Under the pieces are notes generated by a model that worked only from the letters and a program-made list of their open reading frames with translations, was not told where the DNA came from and made no database searches. 64,000 nucleotides of DNA from Gemmatimonadota bacterium (GTDB lineage: Bacteria; Gemmatimonadota; Gemmatimonadetes; Gemmatimonadales; Gemmatimonadaceae). The position numbers and the translations under genes are program-made. The DNA is taken from contig JACPPC010000015.1 in assembly GCA_016191225.1 (NCBI GenBank), forward strand, positions 1-64,000. Reading direction: 5' to 3'. Below are positions 1 to 7,760 of this stretch, piece after piece (positions within the stretch are counted from its first letter, which is position 1; the number at the start of each line of letters is the position of its first letter).

Positions 1-54
1 CCAGATCTCGTCCCGCTGTCGTTCCGTCAGCCGGGGACGTCGCCGCTGTGCCAT
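1..54 (-). CDS. IS30-like transposase, N-terminal fragment cut by window edge
   Basis: Reading leftward from an ATG at 54, the frame is open to the window edge and gives MAQRRRPRLTERQRDEIW. A basic start followed by LTERQRxEIW is typical of the N-terminal helix-turn-helix of IS30-family transposases, which bind the terminal inverted repeats and cut the element by DDE chemistry. Only 18 residues are visible, so the family call rests on this short motif, and another HTH-containing transposase or regulator is possible. A purine-rich stretch (GGAGGTGGTTCCC on the coding strand) just upstream could act as the ribosome binding site. No terminal inverted repeat could be defined between 55 and 223. 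Confidence 0.45.
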   Translation of the reverse strand, partial: MAQRRRPRLTERQRDEIW

Positions 55-114
55 GGGAACCACCTCCGATGAGAGCAACCAATCAACCGCTGTTGCACCC
101 ACCGGTTGAACCCA

Positions 115-150
115 CCGATCCTTCGCTGCGCTCAGGATGACGGGGGCTTG
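115..150. repeat. Short dispersed intergenic repeat (CGCTCAGGATGAC type)
   Basis: The segment around CTTCGCTGCGCTCAGGATGA matches a related segment near 2762-2781 in this window. Short non-coding repeats carrying CTCAGGATGAC are scattered between genes in many bacterial genomes. It lies between the transposase fragment and the MscL gene and has no coding signal of its own. Confidence 0.5.
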
Positions 151-223
151 CGGCCCGTACCGTCCACCGCGACCATTGGCGCGAGCCGGTGTGCGCCGGT
201 GCCAATCCCCGCAAGGAGGAACC

Positions 224-523
224 GTGGTCAAGGAATTCGTCGCCTTCCTGAAGCAGTACGGCGTGATCGGCCTCGCGATCGCCGTGATCATCGGCGGCAA
301 GCTGGGCGACTTCGTGAAGGCGATCGTGGACGGCATCCTGATGCCGATCGTGGGTGCGGCGATCCCCGGCGGGGACTGGCGGGCCTACACCTTCGCGGCG
401 GGGCCGGTCAAGCTGCAGCTGGGGATGGTGCTCGGTGCGACGATCGACTTCGTGATCGTGGCCTTCGTGGTCTTCTGGATCTCCAAGAACATCCTGCGGG
501 AGGAGACGGTCACCAAGAAGTAG
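224..523 (+). CDS. mscL: Short MscL-family mechanosensitive channel protein
   Basis: This encodes a 99-residue inner-membrane protein of the large-conductance mechanosensitive channel family, which opens when the membrane is stretched during hypo-osmotic shock. The N-terminal amphipathic helix and first membrane segment read VKEFVAFLKQYGVIGLAIAV followed by IIGGKLGDF and IMPIVG-like residues, matching the MscL pore helix (usual AVGVIIG...IMPPLG). A periplasmic loop and a second membrane segment (about residues 66-88) follow. It is much shorter than typical MscL (about 130-150 residues) and lacks the cytoplasmic helix bundle. The GTG at 224 was chosen because AAGGAGG lies at 213-219; an upstream ATG at 137 would add residues unlike the family. 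Confidence 0.8.
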   Translation: MVKEFVAFLKQYGVIGLAIAVIIGGKLGDFVKAIVDGILMPIVGAAIPGGDWRAYTFAAGPVKLQLGMVLGATIDFVIVAFVVFWISKNILREETVTKK

Positions 524-530
524 CGGGCGC

Positions 531-1499
531 TCACCCGGCGAGGACCCGGGCAAGGACCTCGCTGTCCACATTGCCGCCGCAGAGCACGAAGCCCACGGTC
601 CGGCCGCGATTGCGCTCGCGCTCGGCGAGGATCGCGGCGAGCCCGGCGGCTCCCGCGCCCTCGGCCACGTTGTGGGTGTCGCGAAAGAGGGCACGCATGG
701 CGTCCTCGACCTGGGCGTCGGTGACCTCGACGATGCGGGCCACGCGTCCGCGCATGGCGTCGAGGGCCTCGGGCACTGGGGTGCGGCAGGCGACGCCGTC
801 GGCGATGGCGGTGGTCGCGGGGTGCGACTCGGCGCGCCCCGAGGCGAGCGATCGCGCGTAGGCCGGGGCGAGGGTGGAGGTGACGCCGACGACTTCGGTC
901 GAGAGGCCGAGGGCGTCGCGCGCGGCGAGGGCCCCGCAGATGCCCGAGCCGAGCCCGATCGGCACGTAGAGGGTGTCGAGGGCGGGGACGGCGCGGAGCA
1001 GCTCGAGCGCCCAGGTGCCGACGCCGCGCACGAGCCACGGGTGAAATGAGGGGAGCCGGTACCAGTCGCGCTCCCGGGCAATCCGGTCGGCGTGCTCGAC
1101 CGAGGCCTGGAAGTCATCGCCGGCCTCGACGAGCTCCACGCCGAGAGCGCGCATGGCGGCGTTCTTCTCGCGGCTGTTGCCGTGCGGCACGACGACGCAG
1201 GCGGGAATGCCGTGGCGGGCGGCGGCGAAGCCGACCGACTGCCCGTGGTTGCCGCGCGTGGCGGTGACGACCCCCGCCGGAGTCGCGCCGCGCCCGGCGA
1301 GTTCGTGGAAGAAGACGAGGCCGCCGCGAATCTTGAAGGCGCCCACGGGCGTGTGGTTTTCGTGCTTGACCCAGCAGGCGGCACCGGTGCGCGCGTCGAG
1401 CAGGGGCCAGCGCTGCTGCGGCGTTGGGGCAAGGACGGCGCCAACAATGGCGGCGGCCGACTCGAGCTCGGCGAGCGTGGGAAGGGGGCCGGGGGGCAT
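531..1499 (-). CDS. Threonine dehydratase-like PLP enzyme (fold type II)
   Basis: A 322-residue enzyme of the serine/threonine dehydratase and racemase family, which uses PLP to deaminate hydroxy-amino acids to 2-oxo acids or to racemise them. The PLP lysine is K56 in the motif HTPVGAFKIRGG. TRGNHGQ (81-87) is the substrate-binding asparagine loop, GLGSGICGA (182-190) binds the PLP phosphate, and CGGNVDSE sits near the C-terminus. No ACT regulatory domain is present, so it is the short catabolic or racemase type rather than allosteric IlvA. The ATG at 1499 was chosen because upstream in-frame codons add a low-complexity extension. It converges on mscL with 7 bp between stop codons and diverges from the DinB-like gene. 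The exact substrate cannot be fixed from sequence. Confidence 0.85.
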   Translation of the reverse strand: MPPGPLPTLAELESAAAIVGAVLAPTPQQRWPLLDARTGAACWVKHENHTPVGAFKIRGGLVFFHELAGRGATPAGVVTATRGNHGQSVGFAAARHGIPACVVVPHGNSREKNAAMRALGVELVEAGDDFQASVEHADRIARERDWYRLPSFHPWLVRGVGTWALELLRAVPALDTLYVPIGLGSGICGALAARDALGLSTEVVGVTSTLAPAYARSLASGRAESHPATTAIADGVACRTPVPEALDAMRGRVARIVEVTDAQVEDAMRALFRDTHNVAEGAGAAGLAAILAERERNRGRTVGFVLCGGNVDSEVLARVLAG

Positions 1500-1600
1500 G
1501 GCGGAAACTATCGGGGGCGACCGCGGTAGATTGCCTGTGGCCGGGCGCCGCGGTGGCCTGGCACGACCGGCCCATTCCTCCCGACTCCAGCACACCCGTC

Positions 1601-2131
1601 ATGTCCCTCGACGACCTTCGCTACCCGGTGGGACGCTTCGAGCGTCCCGCGCACATGAACGATGCCGCGCGCGCGGCGGCCATTGCCGTGATCGCCGACC
1701 TGCCGCGGGCGATTCGCGACGCGGTGAAGGGGCTCTCGCCGGCGCAGCTCGACACGCCGTACCGCGACGGCGGGTGGTCGGTGCGCCAGGTGGTGCACCA
1801 CGTGCCCGAGAGCCACATGCACGCGTACTGCCGCTTCAAGTTCGCGCTGCTGGAGGACCATCCCACGATCAAGCCATACAACGAGCAGATGTGGTCGGGC
1901 TACGGTGACCAGGCGACGGCGCCGGTGGAAGCGTCGCTGCAACTGCTCGACGGCCTGCACCAGCGCTGGACCGCGGTGCTCAACGTGATGACGCCGGCGG
2001 AATACGCGCGAACCCTGCACCATCCCGAGAACGGGGACATGCGGCTGGACCAGGTGCTGGCGTCGTACGCCTGGCACTCCCTTCACCACGTGGCGCACCT
2101 CACGGGGCTGCGGCAGCGGAGGGGCTGGTGA
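1601..2131 (+). CDS. DinB/YfiT-family putative metal-dependent enzyme
   Basis: A 176-residue protein of the DinB/YfiT four-helix-bundle superfamily, whose members carry a three-histidine metal site and include bacillithiol- and mycothiol-dependent transferases. The histidines are visible in VRQVVHHVPESHMHAYCRFK and in the C-terminal WHSLHHVAHL; LDTPYRDGGWSVRQ is characteristic of YfiT. The length matches the family. The ATG at 1601 gives the MSLDDLRYPVGRFE start seen in YfiT-like proteins. The stop overlaps the GTG start of the DUF411 gene, so the two are probably co-transcribed and translationally coupled. The thiol cofactor used is unknown. Confidence 0.85.
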   Translation: MSLDDLRYPVGRFERPAHMNDAARAAAIAVIADLPRAIRDAVKGLSPAQLDTPYRDGGWSVRQVVHHVPESHMHAYCRFKFALLEDHPTIKPYNEQMWSGYGDQATAPVEASLQLLDGLHQRWTAVLNVMTPAEYARTLHHPENGDMRLDQVLASYAWHSLHHVAHLTGLRQRRGW

Positions 2132-2643
2132 GGCGCCGGGAGGCGGTGGCGCGACTCGCGGCGGGAGCGGCGGCATTGCTGGCCGCTCCCGGCGTGGCGC
2201 TCACGCAGGGGGGGACGCGCGCAGCGCCGCCGTCGCGCGGGACGGCGGGGACAGCGCGCGGCGCAACGCCGCGGCCGGCGGTGACCGTGTACAAGAGCGA
2301 GAGCTGCGGCTGCTGCACCGACTGGGTGAAGCACATGGAGCGCGAGGGCTTCGCCGTGGTGGTGCGCAACACGGAGGACGTGGACGGCGTGGCGGCGCAG
2401 GTCGGCGTGCCGGACCAGCTGCGGTCATGCCACGTGGCGCTGGCGGGCCGGTACGTGGTGTCGGGGCACGTGCCGGGCGACCTGGTGCGGCAGCTGCTGC
2501 GCGAGGCAGGAGGCCAGGCGATGGGGCTCGCGGTGCCGGGGATGCCGGCGGGAACGCCGGGGATGGAGAGCCCGCGCCCGGAGCGCTACCAGGTCATCGA
2601 GTGGCGGCGGGACGGGACGACGAGGGTGTACGCGTCGCGGTGA
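2128..2643 (+). CDS. DUF411 family secreted metal-binding protein
   Basis: A 171-residue exported protein of the DUF411 family, often found near copper- or heavy-metal-resistance genes and thought to bind metal through cysteines. A hydrophobic, arginine-led signal peptide spans about residues 1-27, followed by a proline/alanine-rich linker. The domain starts at AVTVYKSESCGCCTDWVKHM (C60, C62, C63), with a further cysteine and histidine in SCHVAL and a GHVP segment, all typical of DUF411. Translation starts at a GTG that overlaps the upstream TGA. No copper transporter or regulator is adjacent, so the link to metal handling is by family only. Confidence 0.85.
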   Translation: MRRREAVARLAAGAAALLAAPGVALTQGGTRAAPPSRGTAGTARGATPRPAVTVYKSESCGCCTDWVKHMEREGFAVVVRNTEDVDGVAAQVGVPDQLRSCHVALAGRYVVSGHVPGDLVRQLLREAGGQAMGLAVPGMPAGTPGMESPRPERYQVIEWRRDGTTRVYASR

Positions 2644-2679
2644 GGCGGGCGGCGGCGATTGGGGCCCGCATGCGATCGA

Positions 2680-2785
2680 TCGACTGCGGGCCGCGTGCGC
2701 GGCCCTCCGCCCGGGATGACGGCGACAGGCGGATCATTCGCCGCGCCCCGGATGATGGACGGCCGCGCTCAGGATGACTGCGCGG
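2680..2785. repeat. Intergenic repeat region with GGATGAC units
   Basis: The 125-bp gap after the DUF411 gene contains three related units: CCCGGGATGACGG near 2711, CCCCGGATGATGG near 2747 and GCTCAGGATGACTG near 2767. The last matches the repeat at about 125-140. The right edge runs into the 3' end of the convergent PEP-CTERM gene. There is no coding signal; it may form the shared transcription end of the two genes, but no clear hairpin with a T-run was found. Confidence 0.4.
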
Positions 2786-3509
2786 GGTGGCGCCGGCGGC
2801 GGGCCGCGAGGCCCACGAGGGCCAACCCGCTCGCCACGAGCAGCACGCCCGCCGGCTCGGGAACGACGGTGGGGACGTACTTCACCACCGACAGGTCGTC
2901 CAGGACCATGATGTTGCCGATCCCGCCGAGCTCGTAGCGCACGACGCCGTCGTACGCGAGGAAGCGCGCCGACGTGATGCCGAACAGGTTGAACTCGGCG
3001 TGTTGCGGCGCGGTGTAGTCGAGCATGAACGAGCGCGTGCCGACGAGGGTGGTGCCGTTGAAGCCGGTGACGGTGACGCGGAGGTTCGTGGTCCAGGCGG
3101 AGCTCAGCCAGGCGTCGAGCAGGTCGAACGTGTCGCTGTAGGAGATCGTGGCGCCGAGGGCGCCGAAGGGGTCGCTGAAGCGCGGGAGCTGGATGTAGCC
3201 CGTGTTGGTCCCCGACGTCGCGCCGAACCAGTATCCGTTTTTCGGCCCGCCCACCTCGGCCGCGCCGCACTCGACCTTGTCCATCGCCCCGAAGCCGGAC
3301 CAGGCGAGGCCTCCGTAGCCGACGATGTCGTTGTCGTCGCACCCCGCGGCGGTGGAGAGGGGCTCGAAGTCGAGCACCATGGGCGTGGGCGTGAGCACCG
3401 ACGGCCCCTGCGTTCGCGCCGTGCCCGGAAGGGCGACGAACGCGGCAACGACCGCGGCCAGGGCGGTGGCGCGTCGAGCGCCGGTGAGGGGGAGCGAGGA
3501 GGCTGTCAT
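2769..3509 (-). CDS. PEP-CTERM sorting-domain secreted protein
   Basis: A 246-residue exported protein of unknown function. Residues 1-33 form a signal peptide ending near GTARTQ. The body is a beta-rich, acidic region with two cysteines (GCDDND and VECGAA). The C-terminus carries VPEPAGVLLVASGLALVGLA followed by arginines: a PEP motif, a membrane helix and a basic tail, which is the PEP-CTERM signal processed by exosortase and linked to exopolysaccharide export. No exosortase gene is in the window. The ATG at 3509 was preferred to an in-frame TTG at 3530. The gene diverges from the CPBP protease gene across a 211-bp gap. Confidence 0.85.
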   Translation of the reverse strand: MTASSLPLTGARRATALAAVVAAFVALPGTARTQGPSVLTPTPMVLDFEPLSTAAGCDDNDIVGYGGLAWSGFGAMDKVECGAAEVGGPKNGYWFGATSGTNTGYIQLPRFSDPFGALGATISYSDTFDLLDAWLSSAWTTNLRVTVTGFNGTTLVGTRSFMLDYTAPQHAEFNLFGITSARFLAYDGVVRYELGGIGNIMVLDDLSVVKYVPTVVPEPAGVLLVASGLALVGLAARRRRHPAQSS

Positions 3510-3720
3510 AGGCGGGAATATGCGGTGCAAGTCGCGGGCCGGGGAGCACGCAATTTGGACATTCTTAGTGCGTTGTACGGCAACGAGTTAGCTCCACGGC
3601 GTCATGGCACCGGGGGCGTGCGCCACGCAATGTGGCACGCGTGCGGCAGGTACCTGAGGGCCGCGCGCCGGTTCATTTTCCTGCGCCCGTGACGGCCCCT
3701 CCTCCGACTCCAGTATCGAC
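3510..3720. promoter_or_regulatory. Divergent intergenic region between PEP-CTERM and CPBP genes
   Basis: This 211-bp gap separates two divergent genes and must hold promoters for both. The stretch 3550-3600 (around CAATTTGGACATTCTTAGTG) is less GC-rich than its surroundings and includes a TTGGAC hexamer, but no convincing -10 box at 16-18 bp spacing. No exact boxes can be assigned. Confidence 0.3.
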
Positions 3721-6700
3721 ATGTCGTTGCTGACCTCGCGAGGGTGGCTGGTGGCGGTGGCGGGGATCGGGGGGGCCGTGGCGGCGGTGCGGTTCTTCGC
3801 CGATGCGGTGCCGCAGGTGTCGCTCGACCAGCGGATGAGCCGCCCGCGCGCGCTGGCGGCGGCCGACTCGTTCGCGCGCGCCAACGCGCTGCCACGCGGC
3901 CACCGCCGCCAGGCGGTGCGGTTCGGGGGGAACGACTCGCTGCAGGTCTTCCTCGAACTTGGCGCCGGGGGCAAGGACACGCTCAACCGCGTGGTGCGGG
4001 GTGGCGACGTGGCCGTGTACCAGTGGCGGGTGCGGTCGTTCACGCCGGGCGACGTGCACGAGGTGCGGGTGCGGTTCGCCACGGACGGGCGGGTGACGGG
4101 CTTCCAGCGAAAGCTGGCCGACGCCGACAGGCGCCCGGCGCTCGACAGCGCGCGGGCGCAGGCGCTGGCCGACACGGTGCTGGCGCAGTGGATGCGGCGC
4201 GACCCGCGGCAGTGGACGGTCACGGCGCACTCGACCCTGACGGTGCCGGTGAGCGCGCGCAGGGACCACACCTTCACTTACGAGCGCCGCGACCGGAGGC
4301 TGGGCGACGCCCCGATCCGGCTCGAGGTCGAGATTGGCGGCGACACGGCGACGGGGGCGCGCGAGTTCGCGAAGATCCCCGAGAGCTTCGCGCGACGCTA
4401 CGCCGAGATGCGGGCGTCAAACGACCTGACGGCGTTCGTGGCGAGCCTCGGGTTCCTGTTGTACGGGCTGGTGGCGCTGGTGGCCCTCGCCGTGTACCAG
4501 CGCCGCGGCATGGTGCGCTGGCGCGCCGCGCTCGTGACGGCGGCGTCGATCGCGGCGCTGTATGGCGCGTCGATGCTCAACGACCTGCCGCTGGCCTGGT
4601 ACGACTTCGATACGGCGACCACCGAACGGGTCTTCCTCGCGCAGCAGGTGGTGGCGGCGATCCTGGCCCCGGTGCTGCTGGCGGCGTTCCTGCTGGTGGT
4701 AGTCGCGGCCGGCGACGTGCTCGCGCGGCATGCGTTCCCGCGCCAGGTCGACTGGTTCAGGGCCTGGCGGGGCCTGGGCACGCGCGAAGTCGCGCGGCAG
4801 GTGCTGTCGGGATACGCGCTCTGCGGCCTCGGCCTCGGCTACGTGGCGCTGTTCTACCTCGCGGCGCGCCACTGGCTCGGCTGGTGGGTTCCGAGCGAGC
4901 TGCTCGACGACCCGAACCAGATCGCGACGCCAATGCCGTGGGTGAGCGCGATCGCCCTCGCCACGCAGGCCGGCGTGATGGAGGAAATCCTGTTTCGCGT
5001 GGTCCCCCTCTCGGCGGTGGCGGTGCTCACGCGCGACAAGCCGTTCCGGCGCGCGGCCCTGATCGGGACGGCGGTGCTCACCGCGCTGGTGTTCGGCTTC
5101 GCCCACGCCAACTACGCGTCGTGGCCGCCATACTCGCGCGGGGTGGAACTGTTCGCCGAGGCGCTGCTGTGGGCGTTCGTGTTCCTGCGGTGGGGTGCGA
5201 TTCCGACCATCACCTGCCACGTGATCTTCGACCTGCTGCTGTTCGGGCTGTTTGCCGGGGCGGGGGACGCGCTGCCGTACCGCGTCACGCTTGCCGTGGT
5301 GGTGGCGGTGGCGACGCTGCCGGCGGCGATGGTGCTCGCGGCGCGCCTGCGGCAGGGGGGCTGGCGCGACACCGGCGACGAGCTGCGCTTCGGCGCGTGG
5401 CGGCCGACGCCGGAGAGCGTGGCCGACGGCGCGGGCGCCGACGTGTTCGTGCCGCCGGTGGCCGCTGGCTCCGCGGCCCCGGCGGCGGGCGGCACGCCGG
5501 GCGATGCGGCGCCCTCCGCGACGGCGCCCCTCGCTGCGCCGATGCCGCCGGCGGTTCTCCGCGTGCCGCCGACCCCCGTGGCGCCACCCGCGGCGCGGGC
5601 GCCGATGCCCCTCGCCGACGTGCGGCTGCTGCTGGTGTTGTTCGCCGCCTGGCTGACCTTCTTCACGCCGCGCGCCGAGCCGTCGCTGCCCCGCTACACG
5701 ATCGACCGCGCGGAGGCCGAGGCGATTGCCGACTCGCTGCTGCGCGCGCGCGGCGGCGACCCGGCGGGGTGGCGGCGCCTGACGGTGCACCGGATGCCCG
5801 ACGACGCCGTGGCGACGGCGTACTTCGCGGCGCAGGAAGCCGACACGCTGGAGCGCCGACTGGCGCGCACCTACCTGCCGCGGGCCCTCTGGTCGGTGCG
5901 GTACGTGCACCCGGACGGCGACGTGAAGGCACGCGCCGAGCAGTGGCGGGTGCGCCTCCTGGCCGACGGCGCGCCCTACGACGTGACGCACCGGATCGCG
6001 GAGGACGAGCCGCGCCCCGCCGCGAGCGACGCGGCGGTGCGCGCGGCGGCGCGGGTGGCGGCGGCCACCCTCGTGCCCGACACGGCGCGACTGGAGTCGT
6101 CGCAGTTCACCGCCGAGCCGAGGCCGCACCGGCGCGACGCCCTCGTGGAGTTCATCGATCGCACGGTGAAGCTTCCCGGCGACGCGACGGCGCGGGTGCG
6201 GGTGCAGATGGCCGAGGGGGAGGCGCTGTCGGTGATGCGCGACCTCGTGGTGCCGGAGGCGTTCGAGCGGGAGCGGCGCGCGCGCGACGAGGCGCTCGGG
6301 CTGGCGGCGATGATCTCGCTGGCGCTGCTCGCGCTGCTGCTGTGCGGCGGGGCGATCTGGATGGTGCGCCACAAGCCGTTGCTGGTGGACGACCCCGGGC
6401 CGCCGCGGCGGGCGCTGGTGGCGATGGTGGCCGCGTACGCCGCGTACCTCGTGCTGCGCGCCCTCAATGGCTGGCCCGCGGCGCTGTACGAGTGGAACAC
6501 GGCCACGCCGTGGTCGTCGCACACGGCGACGAGCGGCATCCTGGTGGGGACGGCGTCGTTCGGCACGGTGATCGTGGTGGCGCTGTGGGTGGCGGCCGAC
6601 CGGCTGCGCCGGCGGGTGGGGGTGCCGTTCCGGCTCGCGCCCGGGCGGGCGGGGACGCGGGAGACGCTGCTGTCCGGGGCGGCGCTGGCGGCGCTGCCGC

Positions 6701-7224
6701 TGGTGGTGCTGCGCCTGTCGGCGATCGTGGACAACCCGACCGGCGAGGCGGCGCTGACGAGCACGACGATGGATGCGCTGGTGCCGTTGGCGGGGCGGGT
6801 GCTGCAGGTGCTGGGCACGGTGGGGGGGCTGCCGGCGGTGCTGGCGCTGCCGGTGATGGTGGCGCTGGGGATCACGTCGCGGCCGGGATGGCGGCTGGTG
6901 CCGCTGCTGCTGGTGGCGGCGCTGGTGACGGCGCCGATGGTGGCCTGGTCGGACAACGCCGATGTGCCGGCGCCGGTGCTGGGGGCGTCGGTGCTGCTGT
7001 GCGTGGTGTCGGTCACGCCGTTGCTGGCGCGCTGGGGCCGCACGAGCGTGATGAGCTGGATCGTGGCGGCGCTGAGCTTCGAGGCGCTGACGCAGGCGCG
7101 CCTGGCGATCCTGGCCGCGCACCCCTCGGACCACTGGAGCGCGACGATCGCCTGCGTGGTCGCGACCGCGGCGCTGGCGGCGGTGGCGCGATGGCTGCAC
7201 GACGGATCCCGCGGGGTGGCCTGA
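3721..7224 (+). CDS. Giant CPBP-family intramembrane protease with internal duplication
   Basis: A 1167-residue polytopic membrane protein; most CPBP (CAAX protease/bacteriocin-processing) proteins have 200-300 residues. After one N-terminal helix comes a periplasmic region to about residue 235, then membrane helices. The CPBP catalytic motifs are E421-E422-xxx-R426 in MEEILFR, H462 in FGFAHAN and H500-xxx-D504 in CHVIFD, so the first half should be active. A proline/alanine-rich linker (about 570-635) leads to a second copy of the architecture: another soluble domain and helices. LNDLPLAWYDFDTAT (from 286) is echoed by LNGWPAALYEWNTAT (from 915), but the second copy lacks EExxxR. Substrate unknown. 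It probably heads an operon with the next two genes. Confidence 0.85.
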   Translation: MSLLTSRGWLVAVAGIGGAVAAVRFFADAVPQVSLDQRMSRPRALAAADSFARANALPRGHRRQAVRFGGNDSLQVFLELGAGGKDTLNRVVRGGDVAVYQWRVRSFTPGDVHEVRVRFATDGRVTGFQRKLADADRRPALDSARAQALADTVLAQWMRRDPRQWTVTAHSTLTVPVSARRDHTFTYERRDRRLGDAPIRLEVEIGGDTATGAREFAKIPESFARRYAEMRASNDLTAFVASLGFLLYGLVALVALAVYQRRGMVRWRAALVTAASIAALYGASMLNDLPLAWYDFDTATTERVFLAQQVVAAILAPVLLAAFLLVVVAAGDVLARHAFPRQVDWFRAWRGLGTREVARQVLSGYALCGLGLGYVALFYLAARHWLGWWVPSELLDDPNQIATPMPWVSAIALATQAGVMEEILFRVVPLSAVAVLTRDKPFRRAALIGTAVLTALVFGFAHANYASWPPYSRGVELFAEALLWAFVFLRWGAIPTITCHVIFDLLLFGLFAGAGDALPYRVTLAVVVAVATLPAAMVLAARLRQGGWRDTGDELRFGAWRPTPESVADGAGADVFVPPVAAGSAAPAAGGTPGDAAPSATAPLAAPMPPAVLRVPPTPVAPPAARAPMPLADVRLLLVLFAAWLTFFTPRAEPSLPRYTIDRAEAEAIADSLLRARGGDPAGWRRLTVHRMPDDAVATAYFAAQEADTLERRLARTYLPRALWSVRYVHPDGDVKARAEQWRVRLLADGAPYDVTHRIAEDEPRPAASDAAVRAAARVAAATLVPDTARLESSQFTAEPRPHRRDALVEFIDRTVKLPGDATARVRVQMAEGEALSVMRDLVVPEAFERERRARDEALGLAAMISLALLALLLCGGAIWMVRHKPLLVDDPGPPRRALVAMVAAYAAYLVLRALNGWPAALYEWNTATPWSSHTATSGILVGTASFGTVIVVALWVAADRLRRRVGVPFRLAPGRAGTRETLLSGAALAALPLVVLRLSAIVDNPTGEAALTSTTMDALVPLAGRVLQVLGTVGGLPAVLALPVMVALGITSRPGWRLVPLLLVAALVTAPMVAWSDNADVPAPVLGASVLLCVVSVTPLLARWGRTSVMSWIVAALSFEALTQARLAILAAHPSDHWSATIACVVATAALAAVARWLHDGSRGVA

Positions 7225-7241
7225 GCGACTAGACTTCGGGC

Positions 7242-7760
7242 ATGCTCGCGATCCTCAAGCTGTTGCAGTCGATCGTCTCGACCCTCCACTCGGCGGGGTC
7301 GCCGCGACAGGTCGCACTCGGCTTCGCACTGGGTGCGTCGCTGGGACTGACGCCCTTGCCGAACGTGCACAATGGCGTGGTGGTGCTGCTGCTGTGCGTG
7401 CTGAACGTCTCGTTCGGCGCCGGGATGCTGGCGTGGGCGGTGTTCACGCCGGTGGGGTTCATGCTCGACCCGCTGTTCGACCGTGTGGGGCAGGCGCTGC
7501 TGCTGGGCACGCCGGCGCTCACGCCGCTGTGGACGAGCTGGTACAACGCCGCCGGCATGCCGTGGACGAACTTCAACAACACGGTGGTGCTGGGGAGCGT
7601 GGTGGCGTGGCTGGTGCTGTTCGCGCCGATCGCGCTGGCGGCGCGGTGGGGGCTGGTGCGGTACCGCGCGAGGTACGCGGCGGCGTTCGAGCAGTCGCGG
7701 TGGATGAAGGCGGTGAAGGCGAGCAAGCTGTACAACGTCTGGTCGTGGTTCAGCCCGTGA
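7242..7760 (+). CDS. TIGR03546 family membrane protein (DUF2062-like)
   Basis: A 172-residue membrane protein. It starts with an amphipathic segment, then GSPRQVALGFALGASLGLTP, the DUF2062-like signature, and has about three further hydrophobic segments (residues 44-65, 66-88 and 118-142). The length and the TPLPNVHNG motif match TIGR03546 proteins. These are typically encoded directly before a TIGR03545 protein, as here, where the stop overlaps the next GTG start by 4 bp. Function is unknown; fixed pairing suggests a two-part envelope complex. It follows the CPBP gene by 17 bp, so all three are probably one transcript. Confidence 0.8.
   Translation: MLAILKLLQSIVSTLHSAGSPRQVALGFALGASLGLTPLPNVHNGVVVLLLCVLNVSFGAGMLAWAVFTPVGFMLDPLFDRVGQALLLGTPALTPLWTSWYNAAGMPWTNFNNTVVLGSVVAWLVLFAPIALAARWGLVRYRARYAAAFEQSRWMKAVKASKLYNVWSWFSP

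Noticed and set aside
4417..7200. A 927-residue open frame on the minus strand inside the CPBP gene
   Set aside because: Composition is almost wholly Arg/His/Gln/Pro, as expected from antisense reading of a high-GC gene; no family motif and full overlap with a well-supported gene.
3721..7232. Second long plus-strand frame overlapping the CPBP gene (1162 residues, Ala/Gly/Arg-rich)
   Set aside because: It is a GC-driven shadow; the other frame carries membrane helices and CPBP motifs.
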